Source: Welwitschia mirabilis (taxonomy: Eukaryota > Gnetophyta > Gnetopsida > Welwitschiales). Taken from it: a stretch of 34,929 nucleotides of DNA. The position numbers and the translations under genes were made by a program. Where the stretch lies: the NCBI GenBank assembly GCA_051453625.1, contig JBOZIK010000001.1:95551709-95586637 (forward strand), in the 5' to 3' direction. Numbering within the stretch: the stretch's first letter is position 1; each line of letters opens with the position of its first letter. The notes beneath the pieces are model-generated. The model did not search any database. It was not told the DNA's origin and worked only from the letters and a program-made list of their open reading frames with translations. Positions 11,616-24,185 of the stretch are shown one piece after another.

Positions 11616-14239
11616 TCCTAATGCATATGCAATATCTGGATGGGAACACATCATAGCATACATGATACCCACAACAACGAATGTATAAGAGATGCAAACC
11701 ATTTTCTTATTCGCCTCTTTAGATTCAGGACAATCCTTTTTAAATAGATGAAAATGTGATGCCAAAGATACCAACATGATTACAATTTTGAATATGAAAA
11801 TCTTCCAACACATAATCAATATAATCAAACTGACTTAGTCATAACTTATCATTGCTTTTATCCCTTTGGATTCTTATTCCAATAATTTGTTGGAAGGACC
11901 CATATCATTAGTTGGAAAATGCCTTGCCATCTAAGATTTCAACCTCCTAATTTCATCAACATCATTCTTCGCCATAAGCATGTCATGAACACAAAGCAAT
12001 AGATGACAATTCCACTTGTTAGTAAAACATGTAAATACATATGATAAACTTCACACTTGGAATATTGGTGTTCTTGCATGAAAGAATCAAATTTCTCATA
12101 CCATTATCTAGGAACTTGTTTTGAAACATATAGGCTCTTTCTCAATTTACACACAAGTCCAAGATCAAATCCACAAAACCAGTTAGTTGTTCCATGTAGA
12201 TATCCTGCTTTAACTCACCATACTAAAAAGCAATTTCAAAGTCCAATTGTTCTAATTCCCAATCAAGACATGCAACTATGAACAAAATGATACAGATTGA
12301 AGCATGTTTTACTACAAGTGAGAAAATTTTAGTTAAGTCTATACCAAGCTTTTCCCTAAAGCTTTTAGCTACCAACCTAGCCTTGTATCTCTTCTTACCA
12401 TTAGCTTCTTCTTTGATCCTCTATAATCATCTATTACAGAGGGCACAGGGTTCCATGTTCTATCCTGAAACAAATAGTTCATCTTCTGTTACATGACCTT
12501 TAGCCATTTTTCAAACCATATACTATTAATTACTTCTTGATAACATTCAAGTTCACCACAATCAATATGCAAGATGCAATTCAAAGGAGAATACCTGTTA
12601 TGAGATTTAAATACCCTGGTAGGCCTTCTAACCCAATGGATTGGTGTTACAAATTCATCAAGAAGCTCCTTAACAACTTCAGGGCCTTCTACATTTAGAT
12701 GCACATTCTCATCACCATCATCACTGCTAAAATATAATTTGAATCTATTGTTATCTAAGGCTCTTTCCTCATTTTTCTCCCCTTGATCTAGGGCTTTAAC
12801 AATTGCTCACTAAGTGCTAGAGGCAAGACTTTCCTCATCTGGTGCGTTCTCATGTGAACAAAAGAAACATCACATTTCCCCTAAATATCTTGTCAAGTGA
12901 CTTCAGCGCATTCTAATTCACAAGATCTAGAGTCTGTGCCCTCTGTCGTCAACACAGTAGATAAGGCAAGCACACCTACGTGAATGAGCATCGAATTTGG
13001 ATGTGAGAGACACATGACTACAAGCGTTACATCTAAACATTTTGAAAGGGACCAAAAACATGGGACTTCCACTTTATAAACATTTCTAGAATTTCACCTT
13101 TAGAAGCTATATGTAGTGACTTGTTCAACAAGAACACAACTTTATTTACCATCTTTGCCAACTTCTTGGGAACTCCTAATTTAGAAATTAAAGTTGGACT
13201 CCTTCCATCATGGTTTTCTTGTGTCTTTCCGCAACCCCATTCCCTTGGGTGTACCAAGAACCGTTTTCCCATGGGTAGTTCTTGCTTCCCTGTAAAGTTT
13301 CTAAAACTCCAATGAATGAAAGTCACCACCATTATCAATTAGCAAATGTTTTATTTTCATAATGTCTAATTTTCAACTCTAGATTTAAAGTTTTTCAATA
13401 TATCAAGGACCATGTCTTTTGACTTTAGGGGTATATGTATATTTTTCTATTATGATCATCAACAAATTAATAAATTAAGAAGCAATGCCCACAGAGACAG
13501 GATTATTAGTTCTACTAAATCAGAATTAAGCAAATCTAAAACAGATGGCTCTTTATGCTGAAAATTTCTTCTAAAGTTCATTCTTTTACTTTTACTTACT
13601 ACACAATCAAACCAAAAGTCAAGAGCCCTGCATGTTACTTTGGGAAAAAGATTCTTTGATTAAAAAGTCTTTAAACCAATTTTGCTTAGATGCTCTAGCT
13701 TGCAATGCCATAAAGTTGCACTATTTCCCTATGTCCTAAAATGCTTCCATACACGGGTTTCACTCTCAAAACATGGATGGATCCATCTTTCTTGCCATGA
13801 AGCAATACCATTTCTCCCTTAGCAATCTTCCAATTGCTACTTGCAAATGTGAGAACAGAACCACCTTCATCCACGTAACTAGTGGAGATGACATTCCTTG
13901 CTACTATGAAAATATGCCTAACATTAAAGTACATGACTCTCCTTTTACACAACTCAACTTCACATCTCCAATCCCTTGGGTCATACATGTGTGGCCATCT
14001 CATAAATAAAGAACACTAATAGAGACCACCACATATGATATGAATGATTTTCTATGTGGACGGATATCATAGGAAGCACCCAATTTCAAAATCCAAGCAT
14101 TATGGGAAGTATACAAGGAAACTGAAAGGCTGAAACTTCACTTGAGCTAGTAATGAGAGTAACTGTAGTCTCTTCATCATTATGGTTTCACTAGTCAGAA
14201 GACTCTCCTCTGACTTCTACCATGAGATCCTCTGGGTAT

Positions 14240-14250
<11 letters not shown>
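11215..14250 (-). pseudogene. Copia pol remnant, antisense (protease to RNase H)
   Basis: Reading 14250 down to 11215, copia domains appear in canonical order but in shifting frames. A protease-like segment near 14100-14000 (AWILKLGASYDIRPH) has lost the catalytic Asp-Ser-Gly. A pre-integrase segment follows at 14003-13695 (NWKIAKGEMVLLHGK). Integrase-core traces are at 13338-13033, an RT-connection segment is at 12704-12489 (RRPTRVFKSHNRYSP), and the RT active-site region at 12000-11977 reads LCVHDMLMA where YVDD is expected. An RNase H segment reads SHPDIAYALGVLS near 11650-11610. All are broken by stops and a microsatellite. It is opposite in orientation to the flanking gag and LTRs, so it comes from a different insertion. 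No LTRs of its own were recognised. Confidence 0.75.
11578..11613. repeat. (GA)n microsatellite inside the RNase H remnant
   Basis: A run of about 17 AG dinucleotides. It lies exactly where the antisense RNase H reading passes from YALGVLS into a Ser-Leu repeat, so the microsatellite grew within former coding sequence after the element died. Confidence 0.9.
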
Positions 14251-14275
<25 letters not shown>

Positions 14276-14375
14276 NNNNNNNNNNNNNNNNNNNNNNNNN
14301 NNNNNNNNNNNNNNNNNNNNNNNNNNNNNNNNNNNNNNNNNNNNNNNNNNNNNNNNNNNNNNNNNNNNNNNNNNN
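14242..14375. repeat. (CT)n microsatellite running into a 100-N gap
   Basis: About 17 CT dinucleotides (14242-14275) abut a gap of exactly 100 N (14276-14375), a placeholder length. The assembly probably stopped in the microsatellite, so its true length is unknown. Confidence 0.9.
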
Positions 14376-15028
14376 GCTAGATTTAATCCTACATTGGATA
14401 TCACCATAAGCATGTGTAATTCACTAAGCAAATTTTTTTTTTATCATATCTCTTGCTTTCTGCTGTCTCTTCCTACCTTGTTCTTCCCTTATGTAATTAT
14501 GTCTATGAACTTGTGGCATTCTTAACCACTTTCAGATGAAATTCAATGCATGGAATGTACTTTCTTTTTGTCATAATATAAAGTTTAGTTCATGTCTTTA
14601 CTCAATGATTTCTTAGCTAATATCTGATGTTTTATTGAGTGGTCCTTGTTTTTCGATGATGACAAAGGGGAAGAATATGTATATCAGCTTCTTTTCATAT
14701 GCAATATCAGTTTTTAATATGAATGATTTTAATAGTGTTTGTATACCAAATTTGGTTCTTTCCATATGGCTAATATTTCATGAAGTCTAACATGTGCCTT
14801 GTATCATAGGACACTTGTTGTGCTAACTTTGTTTTGCAGAATACCTTTGGAACTGGAAGCACAAATAGGTTTGTGTAAAAAACGATGCATCTGCTCACTA
14901 AACCTTGAACGCAATTTACGTTCGCGAGAGCACTAATTCAAAGGGGAGCAACGTAAACAAGTCATCAACTTTTGGCTCTCTCCTTTGCATTACACTTCAA
15001 AGGTTGTCATCATTAAAAAAGGGGAGAT
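14376..15028 (+). other. 3' internal non-coding region of the family 1 element
   Basis: Contains GATGATGACAAAGGGGAAGA near 14655, a style of sequence also seen near 27550 (GATAAAGGGGGAG). It ends in CATTAAAAAAGGGGAGAT, the polypurine tract before the 3' LTR. No coding function is seen. Confidence 0.6.
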
Positions 15029-16133
15029 TGTTGTAGCAAATGAATGAGTAGTTTCAATGACAAACAAGATGAAGTGTCTAATCAGCTCATGAAAATCAAA
15101 GCTAAAGTGAAGATCCTTGCTATCTCACATGATTTGCTACTCAAAGGAATCTAAGTTTCATCAAGTCAAAAGCCATGTCCAGATCATGGGGACTTCCTAG
15201 TTTTTCTGTGAGATGTCTGAATTTTTATCAGCCACACAAGCAGGCTGAATGTGACCTGGGATGCCCCAGATTTTTGGTGGGACGTCTGGGTTATGCAAGC
15301 AGAAAACTGAGATAGGGTGGGGATGTCTGGATTTCTGAGTGGGCTGTGCCATATCTTTTGGGAGATTTCCAAAAAGCAATTGGGACATTCGGAATTTATT
15401 ATGGGATGTCCGAGGCATAGAATAAAGTGAATGTTTGGTGGAAATCAAAGTCAAATAAGAAAGAAAACAATGCACACCTACTCCCAATGGCTAGCAGATA
15501 TGCATTGGCATCATGGAGGTCAAGAATGATTGCCTCCCACCTCTGTCTTCAACAGTTGTATTCTTGCCCTCATATAAAATGCTATGATTTGAACTATAGT
15601 GTTATAGAGCTACACTTTGAAAAATCTATCTATGTCAAAAGGTATTCTTCTTCTACTTTCTACACTCTTTGCTGTCTCTTCTCCTACATTGTATCGTCTC
15701 TTTAAGATATTGTCGTACTACATGCTGGTGTAGTAAGCGAAGAAAAAGGCATGCTCTTCATTAGTCTTTCATTAACAAAAAATTAGCTCTAGTGTTAGAG
15801 CTGTTTGTTGTAGTAGGAAACCTTTGGTGAAAAGGGGTGACTGAAAACTTGCTTAGAGGATTGAATAAGGTGTTATGCTCTGGTCAAGGAAACTCTTGGT
15901 GAGAAGGGTTGATCAAAGTTGTAAGTGTGGCTTTTGTGCTAAGGGAACTAGGAGGTTAAAGGCTGCGACTACCCCCTGAGAGTGGAGTAGGCTAGATTGC
16001 CGAATCACTATAAAAGTGTACATTTTCTTTTGCTTCTTGTTCTTGATTTGGTTTCTTATTGTTTTAAGTTATATTGATTATTTCTAAAAAACCCCTATTA
16101 ATCCCTCTATCTAGGGTGCTTTTGATTCTAATA
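15029..16133 (+). repeat. 3' LTR, family 1
   Basis: Starts TGTTGTAGCAAATGAATGAG after the polypurine tract and ends near GATTCTAATA, where the 5' copy reads AATCCTAACA. A TATAAAATG word near 15573 is a candidate TATA box. Its length of about 1105 bp matches the 5' LTR (1115 bp). The end position is uncertain by about 5 bp. Confidence 0.85.
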
Positions 16134-17500
16134 CTAACATCCTCTTAAGGGAAGACCCTCTTAAGGTATCCAACTCCTTAATACTAACTAGCTACCCAGA
16201 AGCAAATGGAGATAGGATTGAAGAGAAATTTGCCACTTCGTTTCCCTTATGAATGAAATTTGCTTTCTTCTTGGTGTCTGCAATCTAATCATGATCCCAT
16301 CAGAAAGATCTAACAAAGATCATGCAAACCAGACTTGAGCATAGAATGGACAATCCCATACCTGGCTCTTTGCCCTTATCTTCCTTCCTGCTAGCCTCAG
16401 AAGGAGTGTTTCCTCCACTTGGGCCCCTTATTGAAGGAGAGGGAGGTTTTGGCACATTAGTGGAAGGTATCTGCCCTTTAGTGACTTCTTCCACCTTCCT
16501 GTTTTAGAGCCTTCTTAATGCTCTTTTAAACAAGCCATGTAATTTCAGCAGTATAGCCTGCTTCTCCTCATCTGGGCTTGCTCCTGAAATATTACAAATG
16601 AAAAAGGGAAAAATCCTCATTAGCAACCTAAGATAAAAGTGCAATCTAGTAAGCAAAGGGTAAGCGTACCAATAAGCTATAATGCTTACCACCTGTTCTT
16701 TCCCCTCCTTTGTGAAGCATGTACGTAGTTCTCGTGTCCACCACCTTGCATGCCTCTTCACACACCTTCTTGCCCATCTACGTTTGTAGGCACTCCCACT
16801 TTCCCTGACCATTTGCACTCTTAGTAGGAGTTTCCTTTGGCAAATGGGATTCACCGACCTTGCCAAGGCCTTGTTTTGGTTGACGCAATTCTATATCGAG
16901 GCTATGGCAAGGCTTCAACAAGTTGCTCATAACCACGTTCTCTGCATCACCTTGTGTGATGCTCAGTCCATAGGCCTCACTACGAGGCTTATGTTTCAAC
17001 AAAATTCTCTACATGTACAACACCAAGGAATCCAGTACATCGGAGTGGTCCCATTGCCTTAACAACCATTGATCCCCTTCTTTATAAATACACATATGTG
17101 TTGCCATCTATATATAACTGAGGTGGACCATTAGTCACATTTCTTGAGTTGCCATAAGTCACTTATTTCCTCATAGAACTCTCAGGCAAAATTAGCTCAA
17201 CTATATTTCGTGCCATCATCCTAGACCTCCTTCAATTTGAACAAAATATGGCCTTAGGGTTTGGTCTTCTAGCCGACATGGCATGACATTAAAATTTGGA
17301 TAGCCTAGCACATAAATTTTCTTTTATTTTCTACTAGGTCTTCTAAATATAGCTTCTTTTCATCTCCTACTTGATTGTAGGAACACCCTAGCCAAAATTA
17401 TGCCACGCTTTTCCATTCATCACCCTTTTGAGCCCCTATCCTTCTAAAAGTAGACCCGATTTCAGCAAACCGAGCACTATGCCCATGCAATCTAAGTTTA
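16134..17500 (-). other. Coding-like antisense stretch of unknown identity
   Basis: Minus-strand frames here have fewer stops than the surroundings. 16494-16300 gives a proline-, lysine- and glutamate-rich peptide. 16866-16504 gives a 120-residue basic N-terminal part followed by a hydrophobic stretch. Further broken frames continue to about 17480. I do not recognise a domain. This may be an eroded retroelement gag or a host gene fragment. It lies directly against the right end of the LTR element, so it could be the right half of what that element interrupted. Confidence 0.3.
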
Positions 17501-17773
17501 TGATGAATTCATGTCTATATTCAATAATGCAAGTACAAAACTAGTCTTATCCTACTTCAACACCATTCTAACATTTTTGCCTTTTATAATGAATTCTCTC
17601 GCAAAATTGCAATATTATACAATCTAGTAGCCCTCAAGTCGTCCTCGACATGGCTAAATGATGCATCAAAAAGCAAACGTTATTTATATAGCTTGATGCG
17701 AAATACAACCTCAAATATATATTAAATGGATGTAAGGTGGAACTTTCAAGAATACCAAAGAATACCATAAACA

Positions 17774-18018
17774 TATTCCCTTTAATCATAACTTTTAGTT
17801 AGCCTCCACATAACTTTAAATAACTATATGTTTTAACCTCAAGTTGTTTTATTGATATAATTCTACTTTCACAATGTTAAAAAAGGACAATAGATGTATT
17901 CTCTTGAATCATAACTTTTAGTTAACCCCTACATAACTTTAAATAACTATATTTTTAACCTCAACTTGTTTCGTTGATATAATTCTACTTTCACAATGTT
18001 AAAAAAGGTCAACATTAT
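17774..18018. repeat. Tandem duplication, unit 123 bp
   Basis: Copy 1 (17774-17896) and copy 2 (17897-18018) share AATCATAACTTTTAGTTA, CATAACTTTAAATAACTATA and GATATAATTCTACTTTCACA. They differ by about a dozen changes and a small indel. The sequence is AT-rich and non-coding. Confidence 0.9.
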
Positions 18019-20998
18019 ATATAACATTACAAAAAAGAATAATTTGGCTCTGCATAATAACAAAATAAAGCATATAGGTTTAATTAAAATAATACGCATA
18101 GTAACTCATCTTACCATTATTCTCAAGGCATATGGGCATAACTAGGAGGCATCGTTATACATAATCATCTGCATGTACTAGGAACTAGGTTCAAGTGTTT
18201 AAGATGCGTCATACTTGTTATACCACCTTGGTATTGAATTTTGCCATGCCATTTTAGCTAATGTGAAGGGCTAGCACAAGATGTCATCATGTGATTTGTC
18301 TTAGTCGAGGACTATGAAGATCATTTGGGCCTTAACATCTTTGTGACTATTTTAGGTTCTCTCCATGACCCTAATCAATAGGGAATAGCTCCTATTACAT
18401 TTCTATTCTCTTCCTCTTTAGTAGGTTGTTGTCTGAACTTCTAAGGAAAGCAGCCCATATGAAAAGTGTTTCTTCCCTATTTCCCACATGGCGTTTTTTA
18501 CTTACTGATGTTAATGACCCTTTTGAAGGTAATTCAATCCACGATCTTCTGAAATGCCTGATTCAGTCTATATTGATGTTCCATTTCACTTCATACTTGA
18601 AGAGATCTTTAATGATGGGCTTCCATAGCACTTGTTATTATATTTGCATAGATGCAAACCTTATTAATCACTCACGATACCATGCATTCCCACAGGCATT
18701 CCTATGGAAGGAAAAGTGGTACATATGAACATTTTTGGTTAGGACATTATATTAGATCTTTCTCAAAGAAAGGAGAAAAAAAGCGTTTACATTCTGGTTT
18801 TTGATATTAATGACATGAGACATCAATATGATAGGATTTGAATTTAGACTAAATAATGTGAAAGTAGTAGACATGCCTAATATCTAATGCATTGTAGAAA
18901 TTCCTCTAGGTAGGTATCATGCCTATGAATGTTCCATATTATTTTGAATGTCTGAAATTTTGTAATGATTGAACTGAACGCAAAATTCGTCTCTTTCTGC
19001 TTTCAAATATTCAGGTATATTAGATGAAGAAAAATACAAAAATGATATCCACTTATGTAAATGCTAGCTACATGGACTAATGCAATGCAGCTATCAACTA
19101 AACAAACCTCTTTGTGGAGTTTGTTGTCTTGGCATGATTTCAATATAACACGTATCCCTGAAGGAAGTAAGCAAACAAATCTTCGCTGCAAACTGCAAAA
19201 TGGGAGACGTTACAATTTACATGGACAAAATAATAAACACTACAAATGCATTCCAGTGCTTACCATTAAGAAATAAAGAGAGGATAAAATCTACAAAAGA
19301 AGCCACAACGTATAACAAGATGCTAAGACCACATTTGCAGGATCACAAAGATTGAGACAATTCAATATTTTTCAGTAGTTGGGTGTTAATGTCATGTATC
19401 TAAGACATTGCTTTAGCTATGTTAAAAGTCTATGTATGCTAGATTTGATTTTGTAATTGCCATATCAAGCAGGCCATATTTCTTGAATGTCTAAGGAAAA
19501 TGAGTATCTGACTATTTTTCCTGTCTTCTGTTGTCTACTATGTGTAAGTATAGGAAAAAAAAGAGAATAAACATTACAATAAGAAATACCATAGTACTTG
19601 ATTGGTTCATTCACATACAATTATACAAATGAAAGAATTCAAGCCTAGTATAAGGATTATGTTTGACAAAAGCCATATAAATAGACACTTTGACCTGACT
19701 CACTCATTCATAAGTAGACAAACATATGAAAGAGATGATAACTTTATACATGACTAAGACACAGAGTCTCCTACAACCTACCTTTGGTGTCAATTCATAG
19801 TATGGTAAAGGACTTGGAAATTAAACATCTTACCAAACACCACCAAATCTACATAATTTATTCTTGAAAAAATATTTTTATACATCCACTTATTAAATAA
19901 AGACCCCCCCCCAGCACCAAATGTGAATTGAAATGACAGTGACAAGCACACCCTAGAAACTACTTCATCTTTTCTCTTGCACATTGAACTTTGATGTGTG
20001 GGATAAACAACCTTCATGGAGGTGAACAGGGTTTGATCAAACAATAATTATAAATCTGAAAGCCTTTGAATAACTTATCATATGAAGTGAATCACTTATT
20101 GACATGTGACAACAAATATAACTTGCCTGTGAAAGAAGATGCATTATGACATAAATTGAAAAGCATGCACAAATAAAATGTATAAAACACAATATAACAA
20201 GCATGCCACACACAGAAAGCAAAAGACATCTTCCACTCCGGGAACCAAGCCTTAAGCTTGACTGTCTCGGATATTTGTTAAACTATGCAATGAAATGGAG
20301 GGCTCCACACGATAACCTTCAAACTTTTGCATCAAATGGACTATTAAGAATAAGTCTCAACCTATCAAATAGCACAAATAATGAAATGTATCTAGCACAC
20401 TATGAAATGGTTTAACTTACAAAATCTAAATACTTTGACACACAACTTGGAACTTGTAGAATCCTCATGAGATCATTTCTTTGAAATCATATTTTTCAAA
20501 GTTATTTTATTTGATGATAGGTGTGAATATTTATACTCCATCATGAGGAGTTATTTAGAGATGCCTATTCATTAATGAGTTAATTAATTATTTAGTTATA
20601 CTTCTAATGAAATTAAAGTTTTGATCTATCTCATGAAACCACAGAATTATACTCATTTCCTGCCTATATCAATCCTACATAATGTCATGCTAACAGAAAG
20701 TTATTTAATTTGTAGCAAGAAAAGAATTTCACAACATCATTATTCTTACAACACACTTCTTGAATACAAAATCCATAGTGTTTTAACACTCTAAACATCC
20801 ATGAAGTACTTACGTTATGTTAGATGTCATAATATGAAGTTATCTTAGNNNNNNNNNNTTAGTGGCTGAACCATTATTATTGCCCAAGTAGCTTTATTTG
20901 TTGAATTATCAGGTTTGTAGATTTGATTTATTAATTTATATTATTAATTATTACATGTAAAATATCTATTTGTGCTCTTTTAACTTGATCATTTTAAA
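18019..20998. other. No gene recognised (AT-rich)
   Basis: Nearly 3 kb with only short open frames and no recognisable domain, RNA gene or LTR. There is a poly-C tract near 19904 and a 10-N gap at 20849-20858. A 100-codon plus-strand frame at 18426-18728 and a 70-codon frame at 20203-20415 have no motif I know, and I would not call either a gene. Confidence 0.4.
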
Positions 20999-23371
20999 TC
21001 CTTGTGGTATTTTGGGACCTGCCATAATGTCTCTTCTAATGATGTTGCCTTGAAGGTGTTAAGATCCCTACCCCCAAAATTCATGAATACATCCATTGTG
21101 TTAAGTAACACATTTGATTTAAGTAGAGTGTCATTGGATGAATTGATTGGAAGGATTATCCAAGCTGAATTTACCTTGAAATCCAATAAGATAACAAACA
21201 ACACCATTTCTGTTAATGTTGTTCAACAACAACAAAATCAAGAAAATGAAGTTGCTTTAGTAGGAGGAAATGGGAGACGATTTAGAAGAGGAAGAGGAAG
21301 AGGGAGTGGTGGTATGGGTGGTAATGCCAACACCTAAAACACATCTCAAAACGAATGAATCAAACAATGTTGGAAGAGGACGAGGGAATAATAGCAAAAC
21401 CAACACATGTTATTATGGTAGAAAAGCCAGTCACTTTGCCAAGAATTGCAAACAAAGAATTTATGATGAAGTAAGAGGTGGATTACAAACCCATGTTAGC
21501 GAAGAAAATTCCCAAGGTGAACAAGAGAAGAAAAATAACATGAACTTTGTAGCTATAGAATGTCCAATGGATGAATTAAAACTTACATGCCATAAGAAAG
21601 ATTCTTGTGGAAATAGAAGTGATATGAAGTTGGAAAATAATGAACAAGTTTGTCTTCTAGCAAACAGTGGAGAATGAATTTTTGATAGCGCGTGTGCAAG
21701 ACGTATGATTGATCAAAAGGGTATATTTGTGTCATATTCAACAATGATTAAGAGGATAGTTGCATTTGGTGGAGGAAATAGCTTGAAAGCCGAAGGTATT
21801 AGAGATACTAAGCTAAGCACATCAAATAACAAATCATTTATCATAAATGAAGTGCTACGTGTTCCTAATCTTCAATATAATATATTCAGTTTAGGACACT
21901 TAGAGAGGAATGGGTTTATGGATTTATTCACATCATGAAGGATGGAAACATGCTTAAAATACCAAGGACAGCCAATAATTTATACAAAAGTGTGATGGAT
22001 AAGTGGTTAATTGCACAATCTCTAATATCCGAAGAAGAGTTTTGGATTTGGCATAAAAGATTGGGTCATCCTTCAACTCAATACATGAAGCAAATTGTTG
22101 AAAAAGATCTTGTAAGAGGGCTACCGAAAATGAAAATACATGATACAACCAAACGTAAAGAATGTATTCAATGTAAAAAAACAAGAATCCCATTTCCCAT
22201 GATTGAAAAAACAGCAAGAGGGATGTTGTGCATAGTGATATATGTGGGCCTATGAGAACCCCAAGCCTTAATGGCAACATATATTTCATCACATTTATTG
22301 ATGATTGTAGTAGAATTTCTCACATTTTCTTTATGAGATACAAGTCCCAAGCCTTGCACTATAAGAACTATGTGGAAAAAGAAACAAGTTGTAAAATAAA
22401 AGTGTTAAGAAGTGATAGAGGGGAAGTCAAGAATTTCAAAAATATCTTGAAAGTGAAGTAAATATGGCATCAAAAGACAACCAGCTATACTTTGTCACAA
22501 AATGGGTGGCTAAGAGAAAGAATAGGACATTGATGCATATGTCTAGAACCATGTTGTTTGGAATTAGTTTGTCCAACCAATATTGGCTGAAACAATAAGC
22601 ACCTTAAATTACCTTCAAAATGGATTGCTAACAATATATTTGAAGTATGGTATTGGAAGAAACTAACATTTCGCATGTGAGGATCTCTGGTTCCAAGTGT
22701 TATGTTAAGAATGTCAAGCCCAGCCAGAGTAAGCTTGATCCTAAATCAAGTAAATACATACTAGTAAGGTAATCCTCTACTAGCAAAGTGTCTAGATTGG
22801 AAGACTAACAAGACCATTAAAAGTATTGATGTAAAATTTCTTGAATATAATAGTGATGCTGTCCCAAAGCCAAAAAACATCACATATGAGGAAGAAGAGA
22901 ATGTGATGTACAAAACACTGAGTATCAATAAAGAGAAGTCTAGTCTTATTGTTGAAGATAGTAGCAATGATGATGAAAGTGAAGATATCTAACCAAATTC
23001 CATTAATCCTAATGATGAACAAAGTGATGTCGATGAAGTTGATGTGCCAACCTTGGAAAATGTATTTGACAACAACTACAGAACTTCAAAAAATATTATC
23101 AAGCATAAAAGAACTCCTATCTTATCATAACCAAAATGACATAATTGGATCAACATATGTTGGAGTTAGAACAAGAAGGCAATTGAGGGAAAGTGCTAGC
23201 CTAGCACTCGTGAATAAGAATTTGGTGTTAAAGTATGCTGCTTTAAGTGTCCCCACTATGATAAGTGATCCCAGAGGATATAAAGATGCAACCAAGCACT
23301 CACATTGGCAAGAGGCCATGCAACTTGAGATAGATCAAATCAGTAAGGCAAAGACATGGGTGTTAGTCTAG
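20999..23371 (+). pseudogene. Copia polyprotein remnant (gag-protease-integrase-RT start)
   Basis: Decayed copia gag-pol. The gag C-terminal half starts at 20999 (VALKVLRSLPPKF near 21045), followed by an RG-rich stretch and a zinc knuckle near 21405-21450 reading CYYGRKASHFAKNC, whose second Cys is replaced by Gly. A protease segment FDSACARRM (about 21680) keeps Asp-Ser but has Ala for Gly. The pre-integrase zinc site HKRLGHPS...ECIQCKK (22050-22180) is complete. The integrase core gives HSDICGP (22230) and LRSDRGE (about 22410). The start of RT reads HWQEAMQLEIDQISKAKTWVLV and stops at 23371, before the YVDD region. Stops and frame changes occur throughout, for example TGA at 21675. No LTR is seen at either end, so this is an internal fragment. 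Confidence 0.85.
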
Positions 23372-24185
23372 ATTGGCAAAAAATTGAATGCTTCCAAGTC
23401 CACATTAGAATCTGAATCCCACACTACTTCATGAAATCCCGTCCTCCCAAGAAAACTGTATGGTATTTCTACTACCTTATCTCTACTAAATTCTGAATCA
23501 AAGTCAAAAATAAAATATCTTGCGTGGAATTTCTTAACTATCAATAGACCCAATTTTCTCCATTTTTAAAAAATCCAATCTTTAACTGTTGTAGGATCTA
23601 GAAACTGCTCTGACAATTTCCCAATGGCATAGAAGTGGAAGGGGAAGCACCTAGAAACTGCAGAAGGAAAAAAGGGGAAAAGATGAGGCACCCCATTTTG
23701 CTTTGCAACTCAGAATCCTTCAAAAGATTGCATCAATGCTTGCATTGCTTGTCTAAAACTATCCGCCCATGAAGCAAGAAACTAGGGGGAAGAAGGCAGC
23801 CACAACCGATTAAACATTTGTGTAGTAGTATTAAGGGGAACTGAGCTGACATCATTTGGAACACCATCTCTCAAGCCATTATCGTTAGCATCATTTAAGG
23901 CATTTTGAAAGACATTAAAGCCCTCATCTCTCCTATCTTTAGTTGAAACTAAGCCATTAGTTGCACCTAAGTAGACTGCGAGTAATTCTTAGCTAATAGA
24001 TCCACTACAAGAACTCTATTAAGTTTTGTTGCCACCATCGCCAAAAGAAACAAAGCTAAAGCTAAAACATAGGAAAACATACTCAACAAGAGAGCCTCCC
24101 CCAACATTGTGAATTGCACTGAGACCAACAGAAGAAAGTCAAGAGCAAAATGTAGAGCATAGAAGAAAGAAATCAAAGCGCTAAG
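23372..24185 (-). pseudogene. Antisense fragment, possibly DUF4283-like
   Basis: On the minus strand, about 23560 down to 23370, a frame reads FHARYFIFDFDSEFSRDKVV and, after further residues, ends LEAFNFLPI, preceded upstream by a DWIF and KWRKLG pattern. This spacing of aromatic and acidic residues resembles the DUF4283 domain found in plant LINE-type and related retroelement proteins, but the match is by eye only. A second frame at 24176-23967 is strongly hydrophobic with several Leu/Val/Phe runs and no motif. The plus-strand copia remnant ends where this fragment begins, so there is a rearrangement junction near 23371-23385. Confidence 0.35.

Larger units (their letters stand above)
6780..16133 (+). 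mobile_element. Copia-type LTR retrotransposon, composite and degenerate
   Basis: Two direct ~1.1 kb LTRs (6780-7894 and 15029-16133) bound the region. The 5-bp flanks are CTAAT on the left (6775-6779) and CTAAC on the right (16134-16138), consistent with a target-site duplication carrying one C/T change. A primer-binding site follows the left LTR, and a polypurine tract (AAAAAAGGGGAGAT) precedes the right LTR. Inside are a broken gag (7.9-9.5 kb), an LTR of a second family with its own upstream polypurine tract (10052-11208) and an antisense copia pol remnant (11.2-14.3 kb). The interior is therefore a mosaic of at least two elements and not a simple functional copy. Confidence 0.75.

Noticed and set aside
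11570-11620. CRISPR-like or satellite array
   Set aside because: Simple dinucleotide run without spacers. No CRISPR array is present anywhere in the window.
11515-11697. Ser-Leu repeat protein on the minus strand
   Set aside because: Product of the (GA)n microsatellite inside the RNase H remnant.
18426-18728. 100-codon plus-strand open frame as a host gene
   Set aside because: No recognisable domain, no neighbouring exons, and such lengths occur by chance in sequence of this composition.
23967-24176. Small hydrophobic membrane protein on the minus strand
   Set aside because: The composition is suggestive of membrane segments, but there is no motif or conserved neighbour, and it lies among transposon debris.
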